NCBI GenBank assembly: GCA_910577035.1 | Contig: CAJTKW010000019.1 | Location: 1-48,080 of the forward strand | DNA: 48,080 nucleotides | Source of the DNA: an uncultured Acetatifactor sp. | GTDB taxonomy: Bacteria; Bacillota; Clostridia; Lachnospirales; Lachnospiraceae | Direction of reading: 5' to 3' | Part shown: positions 16,388 to 25,015 of the stretch, piece by piece | How the letters are laid out: the number at the start of each line of letters is the position of its first letter | Numbering within the stretch: the first letter of the stretch is position 1 | Made by a program: the position numbers and the translations under genes | Notes under the pieces: model-generated | Databases searched by the model: none | What the model saw: the letters and a program-made list of their open reading frames with translations, nothing else | What the model was told of the DNA's origin: nothing

Positions 16388-17443
16388 ATGGCGGTAAAAA
16401 TGTTGATGAAGGGGGCTGTCCTGCCCGGGAACAGCACGGTGGAGCTGAAGGACTTTGAGGTGCCTGCACCGGGACACGGCCAGGTATTGATTCAGACGAA
16501 GGCTACGACAATCTGTGGAAGCGATATTCGCTGTATCTACAGAGAGCACACCGGAAAGGGACCGGAGGGGTATATTCCGGGAATGGTGGCGGGTCATGAG
16601 CCCTGCGGCGTGATTGTGGAGGAAGGCGAGGGCCTGAAGCGCTTTCAGAAGGGCGACAGGGTAATCGTATACCATATTTCCGGCTGCGGTGTATGCAACG
16701 ATTGCCGAAGGGGCTATTACATTTCCTGTAAGAGTAAATTCCGGCAGGCATACGGCTGGCAGAGAAACGGCGGTATGGCGCCGTACATTCTGGCGGACGA
16801 GAAGGATCTGATTGCGCTTCCGGACGAGCTGACCTATAAGGACGGTGCCCAGGTGGCATGTGGATTCGGCACGGTGTATGAGGCCATCGAGAAGATCGGC
16901 ATCTGCGGAAACGATGCGGTTCTTGTGACAGGCTTAGGACCGGTGGGCCTGGCGGCGCTGATGCTGGCCAAGGCTATGGGGGCAGATAAGCTGATCGGTG
17001 TGGAAATGAATGAATACCGGATCGAGCTTGCAAAGAAGCTGGGCCTGGCGGATTATGTCTTCAAGCCGGGAGAGGATACCCTGGAGCAGATTCTGGCAGT
17101 AACCGGCGGCAAGGGTGTGGAGCGCGCTATCGACGCTTCGGCAAACGACGCGGGGAGACAGCTGGCCATTCGTGCTGCGAGAGAATGGGGGAAGATCGTC
17201 TTTGTGGGCGAGGGCGGCACCTGTACCTTTAACCCCAGCCCGGATATTATTCACGGTCAGAAGACCATCTATGGCTCCTGGGTGACCTCCCTCTGGAAAA
17301 TGGAGGAGCTGGTGGAGCGTCTGGTGCGCTGGGGAATCCATCCGGAGGATTTGATTACCCATGAATTTCCCATTGACAAGGCCGATGAGGCGTACCGTCT
17401 GATGGCGGAGGGAAGCTGCGGCAAGGTTGCGGTGGTATTTTAG
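16388..17443 (+). CDS. Zinc-dependent medium-chain alcohol/polyol dehydrogenase
   Basis: A 351-aa MDR-family enzyme oxidising a secondary alcohol, or reducing a ketone, with NAD(P). Catalytic zinc residues are C43 (TICGSD) and H70-E71 (AGHEPCG). The structural zinc loop has C100, C103, C106 and C114. The Rossmann motif is GLGPVG (182-187) with an acidic VEMNEYR after the second strand, which favours NAD. It is closest in look to sorbitol or threonine dehydrogenase types. The RBS AAGGAGAGG precedes the ATG. It heads an operon with an aldo/keto reductase and a FucU-type mutarotase, so a hexose or deoxyhexose substrate such as L-fucose is plausible but not shown. Confidence 0.93.
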   Translation: MAVKMLMKGAVLPGNSTVELKDFEVPAPGHGQVLIQTKATTICGSDIRCIYREHTGKGPEGYIPGMVAGHEPCGVIVEEGEGLKRFQKGDRVIVYHISGCGVCNDCRRGYYISCKSKFRQAYGWQRNGGMAPYILADEKDLIALPDELTYKDGAQVACGFGTVYEAIEKIGICGNDAVLVTGLGPVGLAALMLAKAMGADKLIGVEMNEYRIELAKKLGLADYVFKPGEDTLEQILAVTGGKGVERAIDASANDAGRQLAIRAAREWGKIVFVGEGGTCTFNPSPDIIHGQKTIYGSWVTSLWKMEELVERLVRWGIHPEDLITHEFPIDKADEAYRLMAEGSCGKVAVVF

Positions 17444-17462
17444 ACAGGCAGGAGGATATGGT

Positions 17463-18455
17463 ATGGACAACAGGATAGCACAGGAGAGTATTCCTGTGAG
17501 AAAGCTGTACAGCGGAGAGGAGGTTCCCTGTGTGGGACTGGGAACCTTCGGCTCGGATAAATACGACGCGGATACCGTTTCTCAGGCAGTTTACGGGGCG
17601 GTGAAATGCGGCTACCGCCTGATTGACTGTGCGGCGGTGTATCAGAATGAAAAGCAGATCGGCCAGGTACTGGAGCGCTTGTTTCAGGAGAAAGAGGTAA
17701 GCCGGAAGGAATTGTTTATCACCTCCAAGGTCTGGAACGACATGCATGGGGAGGGGAAGGTCCTGGAGTCCTGCAGGCAGAGCCTGGCGGATCTTGGGCT
17801 GGATTATATTGATCTCTATTTTGTACATTGGCCTTTCCCCAACTATCATGCGCCGGGTTGCAGCGGGGACTCCAGAAACCCGGATTCCAGGCCGTTTTCC
17901 GTGGAAGAGTTTACGTCTACCTGGCGGCAGTGCGAGGAGCTGGTGGATCTGGGGCTGGTGCGTTATATCGGTATGAGCAATATGACGGTTTCCAAGCTGG
18001 AGGCGGTTCTGCCCCACTGCCGGATTCGGCCTGCGGCGCTGGAGATGGAGCTGCATCCTTCCTTCCAGCAGCCGGAGCTGTTTGACTATGCACAGCGTCA
18101 TGACATCCTGCCGGTAGGCTATTGCCCCATCGGCTCGCCTTCCAGGCCGGAGCGGGACAGAACCGCAGAGGATGTGGCGGATATTGAGCTGCCGGCGGTC
18201 CGTAAGGCGGCGGAGGCCCATGGAGTTCATCCGGCGGTGATCTGCCTGAAGTGGGCGGCGCAAAGAGGCCAGGTGCCCATTCCGTTTTCGGTGAAGGAGG
18301 CCCAGTATTTCTCGAATCTGAAGTGTGTGACGGAGGATCCGCTGACGGAGGAGGAAATGGAGGCAATTCGCAAGGAGGATCGGAACTGCCGTCTGATCAA
18401 GGGGCAGGTATTTCTCTGGGAGGGCGCCCGGGGCTGGGAAGACCTCTGGGAATAG
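17463..18455 (+). CDS. Aldo/keto reductase
   Basis: A 330-aa NAD(P)H-dependent TIM-barrel oxidoreductase. The catalytic tetrad is D55, Y60 (DCAAVY), K89 (TSKVW) and H122 (VHWPF). PVGYCPIG and an IPFSVKEAQ region correspond to the cofactor-binding strand, though the usual IPKS motif is altered to IPFS. The start at 17463 follows AGGAGG, 19 bases after the dehydrogenase stop. Its TAG stop abuts a large palindromic repeat. It is likely a partner of the adjacent dehydrogenase in sugar oxidoreduction. Confidence 0.92.
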   Translation: MDNRIAQESIPVRKLYSGEEVPCVGLGTFGSDKYDADTVSQAVYGAVKCGYRLIDCAAVYQNEKQIGQVLERLFQEKEVSRKELFITSKVWNDMHGEGKVLESCRQSLADLGLDYIDLYFVHWPFPNYHAPGCSGDSRNPDSRPFSVEEFTSTWRQCEELVDLGLVRYIGMSNMTVSKLEAVLPHCRIRPAALEMELHPSFQQPELFDYAQRHDILPVGYCPIGSPSRPERDRTAEDVADIELPAVRKAAEAHGVHPAVICLKWAAQRGQVPIPFSVKEAQYFSNLKCVTEDPLTEEEMEAIRKEDRNCRLIKGQVFLWEGARGWEDLWE

Positions 18456-18599
18456 TGTGAAGAGAAGTTCTAAGGCTCGCAGCATAGGCTGCTTCGCCAA
18501 GAACTTCTAAAGCTTCACACCGAAGAATGCCTGAAATGCGGCATTCTTCATAGGACAGCTTGCTGGCCTTGGGATTGTGAGTCGCGGCAGGGCCGCGAC
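18455..18599 (+). repeat. Three-hairpin composite repeat, copy at the aldo/keto reductase stop
   Basis: Hairpin 1 runs GTGTGAAG (18455-18462) to CTTCACAC (18513-18520) with a long paired stem. Hairpin 2 is GAAGAATGCC (18522-18531) with GGCATTCTTC (18540-18549). Hairpin 3 is GTCGCGGC (18581-18588) with GCCGCGAC (18592-18599). The same order occurs inverted at 45797-45933. It lies inside the operon between the reductase and the mutarotase. Confidence 0.8.
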
Positions 18600-18641
18600 A
18601 TGGAGGTTAGAGTGACATCTGGAAAGAGAGGAGACACGATC

Positions 18642-19076
18642 ATGTTAAAGGGAATTCCGAAAATATTGCCGCCGGAGCTTTTGAAAATATTATGTGAGAT
18701 GGGACACAGCGACCGCCTGGTCATTGCGGACGGGAACTTCCCGGCGGAGTCCATGGGGGCGGGGCATAAGGTGATCCGGATGGACGGACACGGCACCTGT
18801 GAGGTGCTGGAGGCTGTTTTGCAGCTGTTTCCGCTGGACACCTATGTGGAGCATCCGGTGAACCTGATGCAGGTGATGCCCGGGGATCCGGTGGAGACCC
18901 CGATCTGGGAGGAGTATAAGGAGATTGTCGGTAAAGCGGATTCCCGGGGGGAGAATGCCATCGGACAGATTGAGAGGTTTGCATTCTACGAGGAGGCCCG
19001 CAGCGCCTATGCCATTGTGGCCACAGGGGAAGGTGCACTGTACGCCAATGTGATGCTGCAGAAGGGAACGGTATAA
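18642..19076 (+). CDS. fucU: RbsD/FucU family sugar mutarotase, FucU type
   Basis: A 144-aa protein, the usual FucU length. MLKGIPKILPPELLKILCEMGHSD and LVIADGNFPAES are the family N-terminus, with the catalytic histidine in GHSD. The C-terminal YANVMLQKGTV ends the family fold. FucU interconverts alpha and beta anomers of L-fucose; RbsD relatives act on ribose. ATG at 18642 follows AGAGGAG. The third operon gene after the dehydrogenase and reductase, it supports a fucose-like substrate for the operon. Confidence 0.88.
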   Translation: MLKGIPKILPPELLKILCEMGHSDRLVIADGNFPAESMGAGHKVIRMDGHGTCEVLEAVLQLFPLDTYVEHPVNLMQVMPGDPVETPIWEEYKEIVGKADSRGENAIGQIERFAFYEEARSAYAIVATGEGALYANVMLQKGTV

Positions 19077-19090
19077 GAATACGCTGCCCC

Positions 19091-19219
19091 ATGGGATTTG
19101 ACATTGGCATCATCAGCAGATGCTGTGATCCTGTCGTAGAATTCCATGGGGTTTACAGCTCTTACCTGAATATCCAGGTTACGATTTTTTCCGTGTATTT
19201 GCTTCATGAGCCTATCCAC
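19091..19219 (-). pseudogene. Possible fragment of an extracellular sugar-binding protein gene
   Basis: On the minus strand, in a frame different from the adjacent AraC gene, about 43 codons read VDRLMKQIHGKNRNLDIQV and then EFYDRITASADDANV. This resembles the early part of CUT1 solute-binding proteins, where similar FY-K-ITASAA segments occur. Nothing before or after it completes such a gene. An 8-bp inverted repeat, CCCCATGG (19087-19094) and CCATGGGG (19144-19151), lies in it. Confidence 0.35.
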
Positions 19220-20231
19220 ATTGACTCCGTCTCCGATACTCTCCCGGGGATAATCCCATACGTTTTTCAAACAGATGATGAAAAAAGCTGTTGTTTGTGT
19301 AGCCGGTCATGACAGCAATCCGGCGGATGGAAAGGTTTGTGGAGGCCAAAAGCTCACAGGCATATTCGATACGGAGTCTCTGTACATATTCCTGAAATCC
19401 GACGCCTCTGTACTTTTTCAGCACGAGATTGAAATAATTTCGGTGGTAATGGAATACCTCCTCCAGCTTTCCTGCCGTTACATCCCCCCTGTGTAAACGG
19501 ATATAACGTTCCAGCTCATAGACCAGAACCTCTTCCCTGGCCTTCCTGCCGGAACTGTGCAGCATGAGAGTATAGTCGGTGCAAAGCAGGGAGAGCAGCC
19601 GAATCAGGCTCCCCTTCACAATAGCCTCCCATCCCGGGGCACGCCCATAATCCTCCTGTACCAGCTGTTCCAGCAGCCGCTCTATTCCAAAGGTTCCGGA
19701 GGTTCTCCGGAGCCTTAGAAAGCTCTGCTTCTGTTTCTGGCGGCTGAGTGCGTGGAACAGAAAGCTCTGTAAGCTATCCGTGGTTTCAGGGGTATCCAGC
19801 AGGCTGTCCAGATATTCAGGAGAAAGGCAGATAAACAGCACGGCGCTGCGCTGCCCGGTCAGATAATCCGCATGTTCACAATTCCGGTCCGTAATGACGA
19901 TTTCCCCCTGTTCAAAATGCTGATGCTCCCCCAGCAGAATCTGTTCAAAGCTTCCCTCCACTACATAAAAAAACTCCACATACTGGTGGCGGTGAAAATG
20001 GCCCTGTCCCGGAGCGTCATTGCGCCTGAACCGGATTTCCCGGCGGCTGAAGCTGTATTCCATGCCGTCCCTGTCATACAGATACAGCAAGGTACTGAAG
20101 TCGCCCGGCATATTGCGCTCCACCGAAGAGGATTGCTGCTTCTGCTCTTCGATGTGTTCTTCCTGCCGCAAATTATAAAAGCTGCGATAATATCTGCACC
20201 GCTCTGAAATATCAGAAAAAATTTCCGTCAT
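19212..20231 (-). CDS. AraC family transcriptional regulator
   Basis: A 339-aa regulator. A cupin-type sensor (about 60-170: GHFHRHQYVEFFYVVEGSF, FEQGEIVITDRNCEHAD) precedes a middle helical linker and two helix-turn-helix motifs at the C-terminus (about 240-339; IRRIAVMTGYTNNSFFHHLFEKRMG then SPGEYRR). It is divergent from the GH2 glycosidase gene across a 312-base gap, so that gene is the likely target. It converges with fucU. Sugar sensing is inferred. Confidence 0.92.
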   Translation of the reverse strand: MTEIFSDISERCRYYRSFYNLRQEEHIEEQKQQSSSVERNMPGDFSTLLYLYDRDGMEYSFSRREIRFRRNDAPGQGHFHRHQYVEFFYVVEGSFEQILLGEHQHFEQGEIVITDRNCEHADYLTGQRSAVLFICLSPEYLDSLLDTPETTDSLQSFLFHALSRQKQKQSFLRLRRTSGTFGIERLLEQLVQEDYGRAPGWEAIVKGSLIRLLSLLCTDYTLMLHSSGRKAREEVLVYELERYIRLHRGDVTAGKLEEVFHYHRNYFNLVLKKYRGVGFQEYVQRLRIEYACELLASTNLSIRRIAVMTGYTNNSFFHHLFEKRMGLSPGEYRRRSQCG

Positions 20232-20341
20232 AGCTCTTCTCCTGCCATGTACATTTCTTTTCGTGCAATCGATCCCCTTTCTCCATTATACACTTGTTGT
20301 ACGTCCTTGTCACCGGTCTGATCAAAATATACAATATAAAG

Positions 20342-20464
20342 AGTTACAGTTCAGCCGGCCGATGCAAGTAGCTGAAAATCGTGCCCGCACGAATTTTCGG
20401 CTGCTCACATTGGCTGAGGGAACGCCGTCTCATGAACAAAGGTAGCGTGGGCTGAACTGTAACT
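20342..20464. repeat. 123-bp palindromic element with 15-bp perfect inverted ends
   Basis: AGTTACAGTTCAGCC (20342-20356) is repeated inverted at 20450-20464. Inside are a second long hairpin (about 20357-20412, with CTGAAAATCGTGC against GCACGAATTTTCGG) and a short ACGC/GCGT stem, giving a cloverleaf-like fold. It occupies most of the gap between the AraC gene and the GH2 gene. No ORF is inside. It could be a MITE-like repeat or a structured leader. Confidence 0.7.
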
Positions 20465-20543
20465 AAAAAGAAACCAGCAGTAACAGGCAACAGTATATCA
20501 GCGTCGCAGGCAGAACCTGCGGCATGCGAAAGGAGACAGAAGC

Positions 20544-23021
20544 ATGAGAGCAATTAATCTGGACAGGGACTGGCGTTTTCGGGAAGGTACTTACTGGCAG
20601 TGTCTCAATGAGGCCGATTTTGGGAAAAAAGTCAATCTCCCTCATGACTACATGATTGAAGGCGAGGTGAGGGAGGATGCGGCGGCGCAGGCGGCCATGG
20701 GATACTATACAGGCACAGTGGGCTGCTATACCAAAATATTTTCTGTTCCGGCGGAATGGGAAGGCGAGAGGATTCTATTGTATTTTGACGGGGTTATGCT
20801 GAACGCATCCGTAGAGGTCAACGGGTGCGACCTGGCCCTGCATCATTACGGCTATACTCCGTTTTTCGTTGAAATCAGTCCCTGTTTGTACTACGGAGAG
20901 GAAAACCGGATCATGATCCGGGTCAATCCCAGCATGCAGCCTAACTCCCGCTGGTATACCGGAGCCGGAATCTACCGTTCCGTAACCCTGATACATACCC
21001 CGAAGCTCTATATCGCTCCTGACGGAATTTTCCTCTATACCAAAAGAATTGACCGGGATGGGGACGGATGCCCGGAAGCGGCTCATATCTGTGCGGAAGT
21101 CACCCTGGGGAATGACACTGCCGCTGACCGTCTGGTCAACGTCGGCGTCCGTTTTTCGGAGGATGTCTGTCGGAGCACAAAGATACTGGTAAAAGCCGGG
21201 GACAGGGCCACGGCGAGAATCCCTGTAACGGTCCTTCAGCCGAAGCTTTGGGATGCGGAAAATCCTTATCTGTATCAGGTTACCGTGGAGGCGGAGGAGC
21301 TGGGAACTTTTGGCAGCCGCCTGATACCGGCCGTGGATCATGCCATGCGGGATGAGGATACAATTTCCTTTGGCATCCGCACGGTTACGGCAGACGCCTT
21401 AAGCGGCCTGCTTGTCAACGGGCAGGAGGTCATTCTGAAGGGGGGCTGCATTCACCATGACAACGGCCTTCTGGGCGCCGTCTCCCTGTACGACAGCGAA
21501 TATCGGAAGCTCAAGCTCCTGAAGGACAGCGGATTTAACTGTGTGCGGACGGCTCACAATCCTCCCTCCGCGGCACTTCTGGCGGCCTGCGACCGCATCG
21601 GCATGTATGTGTTTAACGAAGCCTTTGACGCCTGGGGCATTGCCAAGCAGCCCGGAGATTACAGCCAGTATTTCAGAGATCACTGGAAAGAGGATCTGGA
21701 TGCCTTTGTCCGGCGTGACCGCAATCATCCCTCTGTGCTTTTCTGGTCCACCGGCAATGAAATTCCGGAGCGGGGCGGCTTAAACGACGGCTACCGTCTG
21801 GCGCTGGAATTGGCGGAGCATGTACGGAAGCTGGATCAAACCCGCCTGGTTTCCAACGGCCTGTGTACCTACTGGTCCGGCCTGGACGACAAAACCGTGA
21901 GGGCAAAGGCAGAGCATTCCACACAGGAGGATGCGCAGCAGGAGTGGGAGGAGCATTCCGCGCCTTTTGCCGGTATGCTGGATGTGGTGGGCTATAATTA
22001 TATGGATGGTTTTTATGAGACAGACGGAAAGCTCTATCCGGAGCGGGTCATTCTGGGGACGGAGAGCTTTCCCATGCAAATCGACAGGGTCTGGGACAAG
22101 GTGGAAAAGCTTCCCTTTGTCATCGGGGACTGCACCTGGACCTGCCTGGACTATATCGGTGAGGCCGGAATCGGCAAATCGGCATTTTTGGATCCTGACG
22201 AAGACCCGGACCATCCCGGCCATTCCCCCTTTCTCTCTTCCTTCCCCTGGAGACTGGCCAACGACGCCGATTACGATATCAACGGAAACCTGAAGCCCCA
22301 GGGCCTATACCGCAGAATCGTGTGGGGCAGCAGCCAGACAGGCTTATTTTCCTACGATCCGGCTGTCTTTGACCGCAAGGAATGGGTTTCCGCCTGGGGG
22401 TGGCCCGCCGTCAGCCCTTGTTGGAACTGGAAGGGTCAGGAGGGAAAGCCGGTTAAGGTCGTGGTGTATTCTGCCGCCCGGGAGGTTGAATTGCGCCTGA
22501 ACGGCAGGGTTCTGGAAAGAAAGGCCGCCGGAAAAGAAAACCGATATAAAGCAGAGTTTGACATTACATATGAGCCTGGCACTCTGACTGCCGTCAGTTT
22601 TTCTCAGGGACAGGAAATATCCTCCTGCACACTTCACACTGCCGGCGCACCGGCCGCATTGCGCCTGACCGCCGACAGACAGGAGCTTTGCGCCGACGGC
22701 CACGGCGTATGCTATGTGGCGGTAGAGATTGTAGACGAGGAGGGAAGGACGGTACCTGACGCGGCGCTTTCCCTGCAGGCAGAGGTTACCGCCCCCGAAA
22801 AGGAGAATGCCTGTGAAGCAGGCTGGCTGGCAGGTTTCGGCAGCAGCAACCCCGTCACTACAGAGAATTATACCGTGGGGAAATGCACTGCCTGGCAGGG
22901 GCAGGCCATGGCCGTCCTCCGCTCCGGCTATGAACCCGGAAATCTGGTCCTGAAAGTAAAAGCGGAAGGGCTTCCGGATGCCTGTCTGGAAATTCCATCC
23001 GTACAGGCGGTGAAAAAATGA
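20544..23021 (+). CDS. GH2 family glycosidase, beta-galactosidase-like
   Basis: An 825-aa intracellular enzyme without a signal peptide. The jelly-roll sugar-binding domain comes first (INLDRDWRF, LPHDY, about 1-155), then an immunoglobulin-like domain (about 156-282) and the TIM barrel (about 283-600). The acid/base is E406 in WSTGNEIPE and the nucleophile E507 in ILGTESFP. C-terminal beta domains of DUF4982 and Big type follow (AREVELRLNGR, GTLTAVSF). Retaining GH2 enzymes cleave beta-galactosides, beta-glucuronides or beta-mannosides; this layout is commonest in beta-galactosidases. The RBS AAAGGAGA lies before the ATG. The AraC gene is divergent. Confidence 0.93.
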   Translation: MRAINLDRDWRFREGTYWQCLNEADFGKKVNLPHDYMIEGEVREDAAAQAAMGYYTGTVGCYTKIFSVPAEWEGERILLYFDGVMLNASVEVNGCDLALHHYGYTPFFVEISPCLYYGEENRIMIRVNPSMQPNSRWYTGAGIYRSVTLIHTPKLYIAPDGIFLYTKRIDRDGDGCPEAAHICAEVTLGNDTAADRLVNVGVRFSEDVCRSTKILVKAGDRATARIPVTVLQPKLWDAENPYLYQVTVEAEELGTFGSRLIPAVDHAMRDEDTISFGIRTVTADALSGLLVNGQEVILKGGCIHHDNGLLGAVSLYDSEYRKLKLLKDSGFNCVRTAHNPPSAALLAACDRIGMYVFNEAFDAWGIAKQPGDYSQYFRDHWKEDLDAFVRRDRNHPSVLFWSTGNEIPERGGLNDGYRLALELAEHVRKLDQTRLVSNGLCTYWSGLDDKTVRAKAEHSTQEDAQQEWEEHSAPFAGMLDVVGYNYMDGFYETDGKLYPERVILGTESFPMQIDRVWDKVEKLPFVIGDCTWTCLDYIGEAGIGKSAFLDPDEDPDHPGHSPFLSSFPWRLANDADYDINGNLKPQGLYRRIVWGSSQTGLFSYDPAVFDRKEWVSAWGWPAVSPCWNWKGQEGKPVKVVVYSAAREVELRLNGRVLERKAAGKENRYKAEFDITYEPGTLTAVSFSQGQEISSCTLHTAGAPAALRLTADRQELCADGHGVCYVAVEIVDEEGRTVPDAALSLQAEVTAPEKENACEAGWLAGFGSSNPVTTENYTVGKCTAWQGQAMAVLRSGYEPGNLVLKVKAEGLPDACLEIPSVQAVKK

Positions 23022-23229
23022 GAGAAGCTGTGTGGCAAATAGGATGGAAAAGCCCAGGTTTGTGTGGTAATATATACAGGAAAGCCAAATTTCCCTCGTG
23101 GCACTTGGCACAAGGGACGGGGAAGGACAGGGGAGACATTGTTCCGGGCCACTTTGGAGTTGCTGCTCAGGCTTTGAGAGAGAATGAAAATGGGACAGAC
23201 AGACTGCTGATGTAATGGGAGGAAAGGAT
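23022..23229 (+). other. Gap with one imperfect hairpin
   Basis: TCCCTCGTG (23092-23100) pairs with CACAAGGGA (23109-23117) with one mismatch. A 65-codon ORF that overlaps the GH2 stop crosses this stretch but resembles nothing recognised. The leader of the methyltransferase operon must lie here. Confidence 0.3.
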
Positions 23230-23958
23230 ATGCCGTCATCAATCAAAGATTACCGCCGGATGATCGAAAAACCGTGGGGGAAGATGTTTTATGATATGAT
23301 ATACCGCCAGCTTTCTTTGCCGGTGGATCCGCCGCTTGACATTCTTGATTTTGGGGCGGGATTTTGCGTCACGGCAGGTCATTACGCACAACACCACAGG
23401 GTAACGGCAGTTGAACCTGATGAGGAAATGCTTAACTTAAAATTGCCGAATAATTATGGTATGGAGTGTATCCACGGCGGACTCGAAACGCTGCGGCAGC
23501 AGAATGACGAAGCCTTTGACCTTGTAATCTGTCACAATGTGCTGGAGTATGTTCCGGATAAAGAGGAAATCCTGCAGGAGCTTACAAGAGTACTGAAGCC
23601 AGGCGGCATGTTGTCGATTGTCAAACATAATCTTCCGGGACGAATTTTTGCCAGTGCGGTTTTCTCGGATGACCCGGCGGCGGCCCTGGAGCTCTTGAGC
23701 TGCAGTGACAATGCGGACACCATGTTTGGCAGGCGTGATACCTACAGCAACGAATATTTAATTGCGCAGTGCAGACAGATGGGCTTGTCTATGGAAAAGA
23801 GATTTGGTATCCGTACTTTTTTTGCATTGTCAACCAATGATGAGGTGAAATTTACGAATGAATGGTATGACAATATGCTGGAACTGGAGATGAAAACCTG
23901 CCGGCTTGACTTATATAAGGATATTGCCTTTTTTAACCATTTGCTTTTTAAAAAATGA
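23230..23958 (+). CDS. Class I SAM-dependent methyltransferase
   Basis: A 242-aa Rossmann-fold methyltransferase. Motif I is ILDFGAGFCVTAG, the acidic second strand gives VEPDEEML, motif IV is FDLVICHNVLEYV, and VLKPGGMLSIVKHN follows. It resembles CmoM/SmtA-like tRNA or small-molecule methyltransferases, but the substrate is not evident. The start is placed at 23230 because GGAGGAAAGG precedes it; an ATG 15 bases upstream overlaps that site. It begins a three-gene operon with a serine hydrolase 10 bases downstream. Confidence 0.9.
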   Translation: MPSSIKDYRRMIEKPWGKMFYDMIYRQLSLPVDPPLDILDFGAGFCVTAGHYAQHHRVTAVEPDEEMLNLKLPNNYGMECIHGGLETLRQQNDEAFDLVICHNVLEYVPDKEEILQELTRVLKPGGMLSIVKHNLPGRIFASAVFSDDPAAALELLSCSDNADTMFGRRDTYSNEYLIAQCRQMGLSMEKRFGIRTFFALSTNDEVKFTNEWYDNMLELEMKTCRLDLYKDIAFFNHLLFKK

Positions 23959-23968
23959 GGAAAACAAA

Positions 23969-25015
23969 ATGGATATGACACAGATTCTGGATAATAATTT
24001 CAGGGGAAATATTTATATTGTTCAAAAGGATAAAGTTTTATATGAAAGTGCCCGCGGCTTTGCGGATCTGGCCAATGAAATTCCCAACACGCCGGATACC
24101 AGGTTTGCAAGCGCATCGGCGGGGAAAGCATTTGTTGCCGTGGGAATCCTGCAGTTAATTGAGCAGGGGAAGATAGGGTTTGACGATACCCTGGGAAAGC
24201 TGCTGGACATGGAATGGAACCGGATTGACAGGGACGTTACGATAAAGCAGCTTCTAACTCATACTTCCGGCGTTCCGGATTATTTTGATGAAAGCATTAT
24301 GGATGAATATGAAGAGCTGTGGACGGATTTCCCGAATTATAAGATCCGGCATAACAATGATTTGTTTCCGTTGTTCCTCCACAAGCCGATGATGTACCCA
24401 AAAGGCGAGAGGTTTCAGTATAACAATACCGGTTATGTATTGCTTGCAAGTGTACTGGAAAAAGTAACCGGAATGGATTTTGATCAATACCTGAAGGCGA
24501 ATGTCTTCGATGTATGCGGCATGGAAGCCACAGGCTATTATGAGCTGGACAGGCTGCCGGCGAAATGTGCCAATCACTATATTTATTGTCATGATACAGG
24601 GGATTACCGCACGAATATCTTTTCCGTGGACGCGAAGGGGACGGGAGCAGGCGGAGCGTTTATTACGGTCAGGGATATTGCAAATTTCTGGAACGGCCTG
24701 GCAGAGGGCAAACTGCTGTCAAAGGAAACGGCTGCGGATATGCTCAGCAAGCAGAGCGGGGACGGCACGGATCCGGAGGAAGGCTTTTACGGTTACGGCA
24801 TGTGGATCATTGACTGCCCCGGCGGCCGGGACATTGCGTATTTTCAGGGCTGCGATCCGGGAGTAAGCTTTATCTCGGAATACAATCCCAATAACGGGCT
24901 GATTTCCGTGCTGGTGAGCAACTACGGGGATAATGTATGGGGAGAAATGAGAAAAATCAGGGAGGCCTTTTATGGAAGCAATATTAAGGCAGATTCTGCC
25001 GCTATGGGGAATTGA
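23969..25015 (+). CDS. Beta-lactamase-fold serine hydrolase (class C/PBP-like)
   Basis: A 348-aa protein without a signal peptide. The catalytic SxxK is S50-A-G-K53 and the second box YNN is 151-153 (RFQYNNTGYVLL); GTGAGGAF further on may serve as the third box. LLTHTSGVPDY is typical of the family. Members include esterases, D-aminopeptidases and beta-lactamases. Lack of a signal peptide argues against a periplasm-type beta-lactamase. ATG at 23969 follows GAGGAAAA. Its 3' end overlaps the next gene by 44 bases. Confidence 0.9.
   Translation: MDMTQILDNNFRGNIYIVQKDKVLYESARGFADLANEIPNTPDTRFASASAGKAFVAVGILQLIEQGKIGFDDTLGKLLDMEWNRIDRDVTIKQLLTHTSGVPDYFDESIMDEYEELWTDFPNYKIRHNNDLFPLFLHKPMMYPKGERFQYNNTGYVLLASVLEKVTGMDFDQYLKANVFDVCGMEATGYYELDRLPAKCANHYIYCHDTGDYRTNIFSVDAKGTGAGGAFITVRDIANFWNGLAEGKLLSKETAADMLSKQSGDGTDPEEGFYGYGMWIIDCPGGRDIAYFQGCDPGVSFISEYNPNNGLISVLVSNYGDNVWGEMRKIREAFYGSNIKADSAAMGN

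Noticed and set aside
17355..18500. 381-codon ORF antisense to the aldo/keto reductase
   Set aside because: It has a His/Arg/Leu/Pro-rich composition typical of a shadow frame; the sense strand carries the full catalytic tetrad.
23018..23215. 65-codon plus-strand ORF between GH2 and the methyltransferase
   Set aside because: It overlaps the GH2 stop, lacks a ribosome site and resembles no protein; more likely leader DNA.
22344..23246. 300-codon ORF antisense to the GH2 3' end and the following gap
   Set aside because: Shadow frame with no domain features.
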